DNA of 64,000 nt, from positions 38,722,797-38,786,796 of the forward strand of contig NC_134507.1 in assembly GCF_027942865.1 (NCBI RefSeq), in the 5' to 3' direction. The position numbers and the translations under genes are program-made. Within the stretch, counting starts at the first letter, position 1; every line of letters begins with the position of its first letter. The stretch is from Odontesthes bonariensis (taxonomy: Eukaryota > Chordata > Actinopteri > Atheriniformes > Atherinopsidae). Below are positions 36,801-47,695 of the stretch, piece by piece. Below the pieces are notes generated by a model. The model ran no database searches. It saw nothing but the letters and a program-made list of their open reading frames with translations, and was not told the DNA's origin.

Positions 36801-37131
36801 ATGCACTTGCAGGTTATGTATTTACTTGTAGCAATGCTTTTGCACTTAAATTGCATTCTAACTGCCATAGTTCTTCAATAACTGCATGAAGCCTTACGGT
36901 CATCCCACTGCAGTTCTGCTTCTTGCGTACATATATGTTGTATGTTATATGTCAGCACTGTCCTTGTATTATTTATTCTTGTGTAGCCTATATGTGTTTT
37001 TTAGATTCCATGTTTATATGTGTCATGTGTCTTGTAGCTTGTATGTAAGGACACCCATCTCTCTCTTAAACTGCAAAACCAGTTTACCTACGGGTACCAA
37101 TAAAGTAAACTGAACTGAACTGAACTAAACA
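33849..37131 (+). mobile_element. long LINE with endonuclease and RT, lightly damaged
   Basis: Non-LTR retrotransposon. A leading frame begins MELFYLVVTWILVSCLL, meets one stop at 33962-33964, and continues as RFEGAHNTPDAVLNLPDCI. The APE-type endonuclease follows (MILGNVQSLRNKLDELQ, FTETWLSG, ILGDFNH, SADHNCV). RT is in a second frame after a shift near 35070: VWKHPVVVPVPKCGRPS, FAYRPNRGVEDA, VLFIDFSSAFNTIQPHIL, GSPQGCALSPLLF, and KYADDSVIV with the YADD site. A further shift or stop near 36430 precedes the C-terminal end (HSFIESIISFSLASWF, RRLGVPGCRTNRF). It ends in AATAAAG and a short (CTGAA)n tail. Three disabling changes are visible. Clade not settled. Confidence 0.85.
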
Positions 37132-37949
37132 GAAGTTTGACTGGTTTGGATACGGTCAGGAGGATCACACTCATTGGACTCATAGAAGATCTGATTTACT
37201 TCCTTTACTTCTTCATTTGCTGTTCTGAGTGACACAGAAGACGGAATGGTGAATGAAGAACTGCAGCTAACATTCTTCACAGCTGGTGTGGACGGGAGAA
37301 GATGATATTTACTGTTGAGGTGAATGGAGACGGTTCTGTGTTCGATGTCATGTAAACATTCCTTTCAACACCCCGACTGATTCATTATGGAACTGCTGCC
37401 TGTGCAGAAATCAGAGCAAAGGGTTCAGTGGAACAGTTTTTCTGCACACAAAGGTTCCTAACTGAGTTCAATAACAGGAAAAGGTCAAAAATCATGAATG
37501 TAAGGTGATGTGTTTCTGTATTTTATAGGTCAAAGTCCAGAGAGAAGAGCTGTAGGACAGCACATCTGAGTGTCTGGAAGAATAGCTCATACTGTTTGGT
37601 GAATGTTTTCAACCTCAGAGGTTCTGGGATCAAAACTTATGACTCAGTGAAGTTTCAGCTCCAAACACTAAAAAGACAAATTGAAAAACACTCCAGAAAC
37701 ATCTTCAAGTGTGAAGGTGGCTTGGTGACTTTCACAGAGACCATAACTTGCCACTGGTGCAACAGCTGGTTCAAATCCTGCCCGTTATCTTCAGGATAAC
37801 TTTACACTCAATGGAGCAAACTCTCCATCCTTCCATTTGCTTTACCTGGTTTCAGGGGGACTGGAGCCTATCTGCCACAGAAACTCATCAACATTTCAAT
37901 CCAACAAGTCTGAAACTAAATGAAAAACTGCAGCCCCAGATCAACGTCA
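37132..37949. other. intergenic, nothing recognised
   Basis: AT-rich, with short open frames only and no element ends seen. Confidence 0.4.
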
Positions 37950-38101
37950 GCATGATATAGTCTATGTCAAATGCAGAAACAGTCCCTGTTTCCCTTTTTG
38001 GAACTTCTCCTTTCTCAGGACAAAGTTAAATGTATGAGGACCAAAGCCAACAATGACCTGGGACATCTCAGCAGATCCAGGATCAGCAGCTTGTCCTCTG
38101 T
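37950..38101 (-). repeat. dispersed copy of the long array spacer
   Basis: Read on minus, this stretch (GCTGATCCTGGATCTGCTGA, TCATACATTTAACTTTGTCC, AGTTCCAAAAAG) matches the spacer downstream of 5S in the long array units (for example 53435-53565), with scattered substitutions. It is therefore an older dispersed relative of that spacer. Confidence 0.8.
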
Positions 38102-39223
38102 GGAGGAAACTTCTGTTAACAAAGCTCAGTGAGACCGCATCAACGTTTCAGTTTAATTTGACTTCCTGAAGGAGGGAAACGGCGCTGGCTGCAGCTCTGA
38201 AGAAGTCTCAACTTTATGACTGCTTATACATTCAAAGTTGGGGTGTTACACAAAAGTGGACGACCTGCACAGGACAGATAAGTTTTTCAGTCGCTAACTT
38301 GACCTCTAAAGCTGCCAGACTTTGCTTCCTGCTTCTGAAGAGTGCAGACGTGTCTCTGCTTCCTCCTGCTGCTTATTGCTTTATTTGCTTTTAAATCATT
38401 TACTTCTTTCCACAAGTCTTGGATATAATTTTATTATTTTTCTTTTAATGTCAGACAATATTTTCACGCCTTTCAGGTGTGGCGGATAAATACTACAAAT
38501 TAAATGATACAATCACAGACTCTGTGGTATTTAGTAAATATAATAATAAACTTGAATCCACTGTGTACTTGTATGTAACTTTATTAGCAGCGTCCTCCTG
38601 ACGTAACATCCTCTCTGCCTCCTAACGCTCTCTGGACGCTATGGTAACGCTGAAACATGTCTTCAAAATGCAGCTTTCTTTTTCTTAGCCTCTTCTTCTG
38701 TCTCCTCAGTGGGAAGAAGCTTTCCAAACACGCCTGTTTTTGACTCATTTTGCTCGGTTCGTGGGTTTAATATCAGCGTTAATGTGACCGAGACGAGAGA
38801 GCGAGTCAAGAACAGACGGATGGAACGGAGAGAATTCGGTCATTTTTCCAAATAATGTGGCTCTTTGTGGTAACACAGTAAAAAATGCGGCTCTTAGTCT
38901 ATGACCGGTTGGCCACCCCTGCTTTAGGTGTTCTTGTGGGAGGTGTGAGCCAATGCCAGTAGTAGATGAGTCGGTGTGCTGCCGCGAACAGTCTAAAGTG
39001 TGCGAGAGGAGAGAGGAGGAGGGAGCAGACGTTCCGGAGCATACGTCATTTTTATGTTGGAACGTTGGCGGGACACTGGCCTGTGGATTTCAGTGGCGTG
39101 CGTTCAAATTTCGAAAATAACAGAGAACCGGGCATATTTATCACAAAAATGTATTTCAACTCGAAAATAATAGTTATTTCAGACTAAACAAAAAAAAAGT
39201 CGTCTCCAGGTGTCATGAGGTCT
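38102..39223. other. intergenic with repeat-like end near 38850-38940
   Basis: No gene is recognised. The words GTGGCTCTTTGTGG and GGTTGGCCACCCCTGC near 38860-38930 are typical of hAT-like element ends in vertebrates, but I could not find the matching partner. Confidence 0.35.
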
Positions 39224-39600
39224 TTAATGTTGGCCTGTTGGGAATTTGATATACGTGGCTGAGATGCGATTAATTCTGCCCCACGTGGCTGGCATGGCTC
39301 GGGTCACGGTAGACTGGCACAGTCCCAATCGGTTGGCGACCTGCCCCTGGAATGCCCCGGTTGGAACCCCAGTGTGCACATCACCTGTGGGCACAGGCAG
39401 CTCATGCCTCCTCGCTGTGTTGTGCTCCAACGCCGGCCGCAGCTCTGCGCACAGTTCCAGGAGGATTTCCCTCAAAACGGCTGATGAGTCAGTCGCCATC
39501 ATGTGCCAGCTAATCCTCTCTGTTGTAGTGAACACACGCTCTCTTCGAATTGCACCATTTGCAAAGTCTTCTAATTTAAGCAGCCATTGTTTTTAATGGT
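39224..39600 (-). mobile_element. PIF/Harbinger transposase N-terminal fragment
   Basis: Minus-strand frame with SSAVLREILLELCAELRP, TGAFQGQVANRLGLCQSTVT and INRISATYIKFP. This matches the helix-turn-helix part of Harbinger (HARBI1-like) transposases, where a TGSFQ-type motif precedes LGISQSTVSR and YIKFP. The DDE part is missing. About 300 bp away, TTGTACATGAGGCCCC (39925-39940) looks like a Harbinger terminus of the GGGGCCTCATGTACAA type. Confidence 0.7.
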
Positions 39601-40022
39601 TTGCATTGCACCACTTTGCGCTGTTTTTATGTCCGCTCGTGTAATTGCAGACACATGGGTGTGTTAATAGTTTATCAGTATTAATTGTTCATGTGTCTCA
39701 GGTGTGCACATCACTGTCTGAGCACTAATTGTTTTCACATTTATTTATTATAACAGTTTCCCAACATCACCTTAGGTGTCGCCAAAGAATCAACAGCTGT
39801 AGAAAAGTGCGTACGCCAGCCCTGAAGCTGCCGTGAGGCACCGCACATTTCCACGGTCTTTTCGTTCTTGATCTGATCGTTGACGTGAAAACGTACGCCA
39901 CTATTTTGTGCGTACGCACGCTTTGTACATGAGGCCCCTGATGTCTATGTATGCACGCCACTGATTCCATGGCTACGTCAGCTGACCGCGCGCTCTCATG
40001 AAACGTAAAATGTCTACCTTCT

Positions 40023-40094
40023 GGCTCGTTGGTCTAGGGGTATGATTCTCGCTTCGGGTGCGAGAGGTCCCGGGTTCAAATCCCGGACGAGCCC
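40023..40094 (+). tRNA. tRNA-Pro (anticodon CGG)
   Basis: A 72-nt cloverleaf: acceptor GGCTCGT with ACGAGCC, D arm TGGTCTAGGGGTATGA, anticodon arm CTCGCTTCGGGTGCGAG with CGG, T arm CCGGGTTCAAATCCCGG. It agrees with vertebrate tRNA-Pro-CGG at every position I can recall. There is no intron. Confidence 0.97.
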
Positions 40095-41125
40095 TCCTAC
40101 TCTAAGAAAAGCTTACGGAAAGCTTGGGTACCTTCCTTGATCTCACCCAAATTGTTCATTAAGAGTGCTGATAACAATTGCAAAAATGTCCTGTCTTACT
40201 ACATTGTTTGGAGCTTTAGCAGCTGGCTCTCCCTTCACTCAACATGAGTGAAGTTATTGAGGACATAGACTGAACAACCCCAACATTGAAGCCACTGACA
40301 GTTAAGTGAACAACTCATCTTTTTTTTACAATGCAATGTTTAGCTAGACAAACCGTTATCCCGGCTTTTGGAGTTTACGTTGACCCTCCACAAGTTTACA
40401 CTCACAGGGATTTGTAGTGTTACAGATTAATTTACACATACTTTTGGCAACTAATCTCCACTTTAGAATAAGAGAACTTTGAAATAAAAAAGATGGAAGC
40501 AACACTGACATTGAGTGAGCTGAACTGAAAGTTGTAGGATGTTTCTATTCGATGATCGAACGTACCTTCCGAGGGTATCGTTTTGACTATAACATTGAAT
40601 GCATTTGGAATCAAAGCCCCAAATAAGGAAATACAGCTCAAACCTCCAACACTCATTCCGAAGTTGCTTGGAGTCCTTCTTAAATGAATTTCTTATCTGG
40701 AATTTGAAAGACAGATCCACGCATAAATACCTGTATCATGTAAGCACACCCTCTGCAGTATTATCTAAAGCAGTTTTGGTATTTGTTCTATAAATCCAGA
40801 TTGAAACGCTTCAAGTCAATGGTAGAGAAATGGAGATATAGGCCTGTTCTGTCTTAAAGTTGGGCTTCTTCATAAAATGTGATGTGAATTGGTGGAACCT
40901 GGCGGTGAGTATTGACTCATTGGTCTCAGGAGTTTTTGTGGGCTGTTCAGTGTATGTGCCTAATAACTTCACTCATGTTGAGTGAAGGGAGAGCCAACTC
41001 CAAACAATATAGGCTCATTGCTCTGGAAAAGTCAAAGAAGAAAGAAAGCAATCACAAATTCCCAGGATTCCATGGCTACGTCAGCTGTCCGAACGCTCTC
41101 ACGAAACGCAGGAAGACCACCGTTT

Positions 41126-41140
41126 GGCTCGTTGGTCTAG
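41126..41140 (+). pseudogene. tRNA-Pro 5' fragment
   Basis: Only the first 15 nt (GGCTCGTTGGTCTAG) survive. The rest of the tRNA is replaced by a 17-bp hairpin. Confidence 0.85.
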
Positions 41141-41180
41141 TTAACCATCAAGCTTTCTATACGGAAAGCTTGATGGTTAA
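41141..41180. repeat. 17-bp perfect hairpin replacing the tRNA body
   Basis: TTAACCATCAAGCTTTC (41141-41157) is exactly complementary to 41164-41180, with a 6-nt loop. In the intact copy the region reads AAGCTTACGGAAAGCTTGGG, so a small native inverted repeat may have seeded the change. Confidence 0.9.
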
Positions 41181-41241
41181 CTTTGGGTACCTTCCTTGAT
41201 CTTAAATGCGTCTCTCTTTGCTCACCCAAATTGTTAATTAA

Positions 41242-41611
41242 AGCTGCCGTCTGCAACTTTTTTTTAGTCATATTCTGATTCTGGAAGTAGAATATTAAAT
41301 AGGCTGTTTAGGAAAAATCCCGAATTCTGTAGCTCCCTCTGAAGCCTGTAATCATGCTTGCAAAAATCGAGCGCTCCCGGCTGTTTTTAACCAAACACGT
41401 TAGGTTTATTATTTATCTATTATCTGAGCAGAACAGTCACCAACCACGTCTTCCATGCTGAGCGTGAGTCTGCCCCCAGCTTGTGTGCGCGCACACTGGT
41501 GTGAACTCACGTGCACAACCTCGTCCACAGAGGGGGAGGGACCTGAAAGTTGTATCAGTTCGAATTTTCCGACTTTAGACTCGGAATTTTGAAAACCTGC
41601 CAACGGCAGCT
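41242..41611. mobile_element. TTAA-target MITE (TIR AGCTGCCGT)
   Basis: A 370-bp element with TIRs AGCTGCCGTCTG and AGCTGCCGTTGG (read inward), between TTAA 41238-41241 and 41612-41615. The undisturbed copy of this locus (about 40155) shows the empty target CATTAAGAGTG. No coding capacity. Confidence 0.88.
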
Positions 41612-42016
41612 TTAAGAGTGCTGATAACAATTGCAAAAATGTCCTGTCTTACTATATTGTTTGGAACTGTAGCAGCTGGCTCTCCCTTCACTCAACATGA
41701 GTGAAGTTATTGAGGACATAGACTGAACATCCCCAACATTAAAGGAGTCTTGGCCCTGTGGTGAAGTGGTGGTTGATTGACGCTGTGACGCTTTGCTTTG
41801 CAGTAAGACGTGTTGCATCACTTCCTGTTACCTTGCTTGTGTACTGTGGAATTTCTTGCTCCTCTTGGACTACTGATAATCACTTTATTTCTACCTATAA
41901 CTTACACAATTTTGCATAGTTAACTCTATAGCTTACCATTCTTTTCTAACACACTCCTACAGATCTTTAATTTTTATTCTCACTTTTTAGCGGTGTGTCT
42001 GGTTCTCTAGCTTAGC

Positions 42017-42862
42017 ATGGCTACCAGTTCTCTCCCTCCATCTCCTGCTTTCACCTGCTCCGCGTGTCAGATGTTTAGGTACTCCTCTGCCTCCTTTAGT
42101 GATAATGGTACATGTAACAAATGTAGTCTTTTTGTAGTTTTGGAGGCGAGGTTATCTGAATTGGAAGCTCGGCTCTGCACTGTTGAACATCAACCGATAG
42201 CGAGCCAGGTCCCTTTAGTCAATGCGGAGCCACCTAGCGTAGCTAGCTCAATTAGCCTCCCCCTAGCAGAACCTGAGCAGCCGGGATTACAGGGTGGCTG
42301 GGTGACTGTCAGGAAGAGGCATAGCTCTAAAGTCAAGCCCGTTGTTCACCATCGACCTGTCCACGCTTCAAATAGATTTTCCCCACTCAGCGACACACCC
42401 GCTGAGGACAAAACCCTGGTAACTAGCAGCTCTATAGTCAGAAACGTGGCATTAGAGGCACCAGCGGCCATAGTCAAATGCATTCCAGGGGCCAGAGCGG
42501 GCGACATAGAATCCTATTTAAAACTGCTGGCTAAGGATAAACGTAAATACGGTGAAACTGTTATTCACGTCGGCGTTAATGACACTCGGTTACGCCAATC
42601 GGAGGTCACTAAAATTAATGTTGCATCGGTGTGTGATTTTGCCAAAACAATGTGGGACTCCGTAGTTTTCTCTGGACCCCTGCCAAATCTGACCAGTGAT
42701 GACATGTTTAGTCGCATGTCCTCCTTCAATCGCTGGTTGTCTAGATGGTGTCCAGCAAACAACGTGGGCTACAGAGATAATTGGCAATCTTTCTGGAGAA
42801 AACCTGGTCTGATGAGGAGAGACGGCATCCATCCCACTTTGGAAGGAGTGGGACTTTCCTGT
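42017..42862 (+). mobile_element. LINE ORF1 (esterase-type) fragment
   Basis: About 280 codons from ATG 42017. The N-terminus has a Cys cluster ([18 protein letters not shown]) and a short coiled-coil ([12 protein letters not shown]). A GDSL/SGNH-esterase-like domain follows, as in ORF1 of fish CR1/L2-type LINEs: TSSSIVRNV (where families usually have a GDS nucleophile motif, so it is altered), [18 protein letters not shown] and DGIHPT with the Asp-His pair. The open frame runs on to 42907, but its last residues are antisense Helitron sequence, so the ORF is a chance fusion. Confidence 0.8.
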
Positions 42863-43990
42863 TCCCGCACCACCGTTGACATAAAAGAAAAACTGCTCTG
42901 GATTTAGGCCACACACAAGTTTAATGCAGCAGTCTCTGATAGCATGGAACACACAGGCCTGCTTCTGCTTCAGGTTCTGATACATCTGCCGCAGCACAGC
43001 TGGATCCACAGCTGGGGGTTCTCTGATGGCTCTCATTTCTGTCACAGCAGCAGACTGAGGACAATAGTCGGGCACGTTTTCCTGTTCATCGTCTGGCTCT
43101 CTTTGCTGCAGCTCATCATCACAACTTCAGATTCAGGAGCCAGATTCCACCATTCATCCATCACATGCTCTTTGCTCTCCTCAAACTCTACAAGTGCATT
43201 CTCAATCTCCTCAGTGTGTTTCTCATATTAGTCTCTGTGTGTTTGTGTAATGTTTTTCACGCTCTCAGGACGGTTTGAGCCTGGGAGCTGCACCCAGCCA
43301 GAGTTGTACAAAGACTCGTAGGTTGGAAGATGGGCACTTGGTATTTCATACTCGGATCGGTGAGGAAGGTACAGTCTCAGTAATCTGGCATAAAACTGCT
43401 CGGGGTGTTTCTCCTTGGAACATTGGTAATATCTGATGACAGAGGGCTTATCATTTTTCCGCCTTTGGACAAATCCCAGCTCATTCAGAAGTGGTGACAC
43501 ACCAGCACGCTTTGAGTGGTCTGCACTGACAAACCTGCAGCTAGCAGCAAAATCAGCCGAGCACATCTCCTCATACTCTGGGGTCTCGGGTCTGGCTTTG
43601 TATTTGTCACTCAAACTCGTCATCCAGACATTACAAGACTCTGACGGGGTGTCCTCCAAGAATGACATGGGGCGACTCATTTTCACTGGACTGTCATCAG
43701 TAGGAATGAACACAACACTGCGTGAGCACTTCTTCATCTTTATTCCACATGCACGAGTCACACACTCCTGAGCACTGATCTCTCTCTTTCTGGAGTAAGC
43801 CTGCATGACAGCTCTCATCTCATCACACTCATTAACTCTGTCCATGTTGGAATTCTCCATGACAGTTTGCAGGTACTCTGACAGACCACTTTCCTTCTTT
43901 GTGATGTATTTAGTCAGATACTGTACACACGAGTAAGCAGCTGCCCTGCAGTGAACATCATGTGCTGATTGGCTGCTTTATCTGTCAATC
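42863..43990 (-). mobile_element. Helitron Rep-helicase fragment
   Basis: Minus strand. Near 43905 the translation reads YSCVQYLTKYITKKESG, the two-tyrosine (Y2) motif of Helitron Rep nucleases. A 210-residue open frame follows (43228-43860: VVFIPTDDSPVKMSRPMSFL, RYYQCSKEKHPEQFYARLLR). After one stop, linker sequence leads to the PIF1-type helicase Walker A motif, [10 protein letters not shown] (about 42875). The rest of the helicase is cut off where LINE ORF1 begins. The Rep HUH part upstream is not seen. An immobile remnant. Confidence 0.85.
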
Positions 43991-44555
43991 ACTGACACTG
44001 CCCACAGGAACAGGACAGTATATTCAGCAATAAGGTAATACTTTCTGCTGACATGGCAGACTCGCTTTAACTGGAAACACTTGAGATATTTATATTACAT
44101 TTACATTATAATACAACAACAGATATTTAGATATAAATATAAATGTATGTTTATCTGTCAAGTTAAGCAGTTATAGAAGTTTGTTGAAATTTTGTTAATA
44201 GTACAAAAAAAAATTGTGTCTTACAATGAAATCAAGTGACAGGTTTAGGATTGTTACAACTTCCATCTTTCAAAGTGTTTTTCACCTGAAATCCTGTCAA
44301 TTTTAGCCCTGTTATATGTGTAACCTGGACGTCTTGTAGCTGTTGTACTGTTATTTAAAACCTTTCATTTTTTCACAATAACATGGTGTGTTAGACTTAA
44401 ATGTTATAAAATGTAATGTCAGCAAGAGACATTATTAAAACTTTAATCAGAGTTCCCCAAAATGACTAATACGGTGCATGATTCTATCATAAGTTCAATG
44501 GATACAGTCAAATTTGCATGAGCTATATACTGACCGAGGGATCGGACCTGTCCTG
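43991..44555. other. intergenic, nothing recognised
   Basis: AT-rich, no supported exon. Confidence 0.4.
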
Positions 44556-45115
44556 CATAATGTTAATCTCCCCCTTTTGTGTAAATGGCAGAGCAGAGCC
44601 TTCCGTTATCAGGCCCCTCTCTGTGGAACCAGCTGCCAGTTTGGCTTCAGGAAGCAGACACCCTCTCTACTTTTAAGATCAGGCTTAAAACTTTCCTTTC
44701 TGATAAAGCTTAATGTTAGGGATGGCTCAGGTGAGCCTGAAACATCCCATAGTTCTGCTGCTACAGGCCCAGCCTGCTGGGGGAGCTCCCATGATGCACC
44801 TCTCCTCTCCATGTACATGTGACATCATTGTTGTCATTAACTTGTTCCTCTCTCAGCAGGTGTCCCTGGCCTGGTGTTCCGCTGCTTGTTGTCCCCTCTT
44901 TTCTGTCCTCTCAGCCCCAGCTGCTCCAGGCAGATGGCCGCCCTTCCTGGTTCTGGTTCTGATGGAGCTTTCTTCCTGTTAAAACTCAGTTTTTTCTTCC
45001 CACACTTCTGTGCGTGCTCGGGATTGAACAGAAGTTACGGTGCATTTTGTAGGATTCCTTAGCTAAGCTACTTCTTTTAATTGTGTCTGTGTTAATAAAA
45101 CTGAACTGAAATGAC
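44556..45115 (+). mobile_element. LINE 3'-end fragment
   Basis: Frame fragments LWNQLPVWLQEADTLSTFK-like and RLKTFLSDKA are the RT C-terminal end of a fish LINE. The typical 3' UTR follows, ending TTAATAAAACTGAACTGAA. It could be the 3' half of the element whose ORF1 lies at 42017, with the middle lost. Confidence 0.7.
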
Positions 45116-45565
45116 AAATAAATGAACATGTGCATCTGTACTGTTATATGTTACGTTAAAACAGAGTACTGAAATATATCTTTATTGAATAGATGAATAA
45201 ATCTGAAGTCTGATTCTGTCCAGGGTTTCTTCCAGGTGTCCTCCCTCTGTCACCATCTCACATCTGAAATTCCTCTCAGTAGTATTTCAGAGCTGAGCCT
45301 TGGTTGGGAGAGTTTTTATCTTCACTTCATCTTCACAGACTATATTACCACAGCAATACAACTGAGCCAAATGCTGGATTTAAATTCATTTTCATTATAT
45401 TTTCAAAGAAACTTCATTAATAAAAATAGAACATAAAACAATATTAACTATGTGTAAACTATATACATATATATGAAATTTATTCTGCCAGAGGGCAGGG
45501 TCTTTCCACTGCCTCAATGTTAATGATTTTTTTCCCAATATATTTTATATTTAGAAAGACTTTAC

Positions 45566-46851
45566 CCTTTTCAAGGGCTCCCACAAGTCCTGGGAAATAT
45601 AAAAGACTTCGGTGCTGGACATGAGGAGCTCCAGCACCCCCCTTGTGCTGCTCTCCATCACGCCCATCACCTCCACTCCAGCTGCCTCATCAGTCACAAT
45701 CAGCACCTGCCAAAACAAACAGCACTTATGTCCCATAATACCTTGCAGCTAGATATTAAACCCCTTTCTTACTCCTTGTTTATTTCTTTAATCTCTTTCT
45801 CAATTGTGTCAGATCATTTGCCATTTTATGTCTGTATAATATACACTAGATTGCCAAAAGTATTCACTCACTCATCCAGATAATTAAATTCAGGTGTTCC
45901 CATCACTTCCATGGCCACAGGTGTAGAAATGCAAGCCCCTCGGCATGCAGACTGCTTCTACAAACATCTGTGAAAGAATGGCTCGCTCTCAGGAGCTCAG
46001 TGGATTCCAGCGTGGTGCCATGATAGGATGCCACCTGTGCAACAAGTCCAGTGGAGACATTTCCTCGCTCCTAAATATCCCACAGTCAGCTGTCAGTGGT
46101 GTTAGAACAAAGTGGAAGCGACTGGGAACGCCAGCAGCTCAGCCACCAAGTGGTCGGCCACGTAAAATGACAGAGCGGGGTTTGGAGGTCTGCAGCAATG
46201 GACTCTGCAGAAGGTTGGCGACCTTTCTGCAGAGTCAATTGCTGCAGACCTCCAAACTTCATGTGGCCTTTTACATGTTTAAACCAGAGAAAACAACTCT
46301 TTGTATGTGCCTACCGACTTGGCAAATAAAGCTCATTCTGATTCTGATTAGAATGTGTTTTTAGATTAGATGAATTAGAATGCTTTTTACTTCTACATTG
46401 CTGTAGGGTGTTGTGTGCAGGAAGTCCCCTCCTGCATCCATGTTGGACTTTAAGTGGGTAATCCTGCACTGGCTGCCGAGGTCCAGCTCCTGGACTGCAG
46501 CTTCCCGCCACAGCGTGAGGGAGGCAGAAGCTTTATCCTGTACAGAACACAGTATGAGATGTCAGAACTATAAAGGCACCAGAGATTACTCTGTAATGTG
46601 CAGCCTACAAGTGACCACAGTAAACATATAAACAACCAGCGCCGCAGAAAGAGACAGTTAGCACACTCCCATAGACTACTAAGGTACTCACAGAATATGA
46701 AAGTTATCTTATTTTATCTTCCCTTATCTAGAAACTACAGAGGTTGTCCCTCCTCTCCAATCCTCCCGTTCTCTGGTCTTACCTGCTGCAGCTTCACCTC
46801 ACGCAGCGGGACCTCCTCTCTCCCACTGCGGACCTTTTTCACAGCTGAGAG
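45566..46851 (-). CDS. three exons of an unrecognised minus-strand gene
   Basis: Exons 46783-46851, 46391-46537 and 45566-45706 each have AG and GT borders and lengths divisible by three (23, 49 and 47 codons), so every junction is phase 0 and the joined frame stays open. Contents: LSAVKKVRSGREEVPLREVK; then SLTLWREAAVQELDLGSQCR with ITHLKSNMDAGGDFL; then VLIVTDEAAGVEVMGVM and LELLMSSTEVFYISQDLW. Neither a start nor a stop exon was found. The pattern (TLWRE, ITHLK, short beta-like blocks) reminds me of an OB-fold nucleic-acid-binding protein known only as multicopy predictions in fish, which is weak inference. A Tc1 remnant sits in the second intron. It could also be a transposon-borne gene. 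Confidence 0.55.
45841..46275 (+). mobile_element. Tc1-family element, 5' half, with internal foldback
   Basis: Starts CACTAGATTGCCAAAAGTAT after TATA, a familiar fish Tc1 terminus. It then encodes MARSQELSGFQRGAMIGCH and WKRLGTPAAQPPSGRPRKMT, the helix-turn-helix DNA-binding part. After about 330 bp it turns into a hairpin (46180-46257) and stops, so the DDE domain and right TIR are gone. Beyond it, 46300-46350 has a retroposon-like tail (GGCAAATAAAGC, ATTCTG units). Confidence 0.8.
46180..46257. repeat. 36/37-bp hairpin in the Tc1 remnant
   Basis: 46180-46215 and 46221-46257 are complementary except for one mismatch and one 1-nt indel, with a 5-nt loop. The right arm is the native Tc1 sequence (TTTCTGCAGAGTCAATTGCT) and the left arm is its inverted copy. 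Confidence 0.92.
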
Positions 46852-46859
46852 CTAAATAA

Positions 46860-47126
46860 GAACAAGTTCAATCACTTAGTGATCTAATTAGACCTAAACA
46901 TGTCATTGCAACAGCTTTTCCGTAATAAAACATTTCAAATACTGGTCATTAGACAATAAAGCTGCAGAAAGTCTGTTGTTTACAAGAAAATCACAGATTT
47001 TTACTGCATTACTTTGTCTACCTAAAATGTTTGTATCTCTGAATTACAATTAAGCACGGTAATTTATCTGAGTGTATTAGTGTGTTCTTCTGATGAAGAC
47101 AAATCAACATACCTGAACAACTTTGC
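46860..47126. other. intergenic, nothing recognised
   Basis: Short AT-rich stretch between the exon cluster and the hAT fragment. Confidence 0.4.
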
Positions 47127-47410
47127 CCTCCAGTGTGAGGAGGCCCTTTGTCCCCTTCACATTCTTTATAGTTGTATGCAGGGACGGGGGAAAGAGGAGG
47201 GCTTTCCTGCAAAGGGGTCCATCCTGCAAACCTTGCAGCACCAACCCCGCTCCATGCTGTCAGAGGTGGAGAAGATCATTAGGCTTTCCCTGGCCCTGCC
47301 CATATCTGTCACAGCATCTGAGCGCTCTTTCTCAGCCTGAAAACCTGGCTGCGCAGCACCATGACGCAGGAGAGACTAACACATTTGGCCATTATGAACA
47401 CTCACAGTGA
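47127..47410 (+). mobile_element. hAT transposase C-terminal fragment
   Basis: MLSEVEKIIRLSLALPISVT followed by ASERSFSA is the start of the hAT dimerisation domain. A shift then leads into LRSTMTQERLTHLAIMNTH, the rest of the same domain. No other part of the transposase or TIRs was seen. Confidence 0.8.
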
Positions 47411-47420
47411 CCTTATGGAT

Positions 47421-47695
47421 AAATTGGCTTAAACAATTTATCAAGAACACATCTTCAATTTGGAACTTCATACCGAATTTAATTTTCTCTAAATTAGGAG
47501 GCCTAAATTTCTTTTTACTTTGTAATTATAATGTTGAAAAAATCCCCTCAAAACTATCCTACTTTCATAAACAGATGCTTCTTTCTTGGTCATTGATCTG
47601 CAAACATAATTTTCCCCCACATAGATACTACATATGGAACAATATTGGTATGAAGTTCCAAATTTAAAATGTGTTCTTGATAAATTGTTGCCAAT
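47421..47695 (+). mobile_element. Tx1/L1-type LINE scrap in a 45-50-bp inverted repeat
   Basis: The interior encodes KLGGLNFFLLCNYNVEKI, LSYFHKQMLLSWSLI and HNFPPHRYYIWNN, a C-terminal region of fish Tx1/L1-like ORF2. The ends are inverted: 47421-47474 matches the complement of 47647-47695 with a few changes (AACAATTTATCAAGAACACA). The left arm also carries a coding version of the same words. Confidence 0.7.

Larger units (their letters stand above)
41068..41740 (+). repeat. duplicate of the tRNA-Pro locus, broken
   Basis: The segment 39963-40310 is repeated here: CCATGGCTACGTCAGCTG, then the tRNA start, then GGGTACCTTCCTTGATCT, then GAGTGCTGATAACAATTGC to AACATGAGTGAAG. The duplicate has lost most of the tRNA and gained a MITE. 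A third, inverted scrap of the CACTCAACATGAGTGAAG part lies at 40967-40998. Confidence 0.85.

Noticed and set aside
46311-46511. Minus-strand frame over exon B of the unknown gene.
   Set aside because: It is a shadow in another frame; the phase-0 exon frame is better supported.
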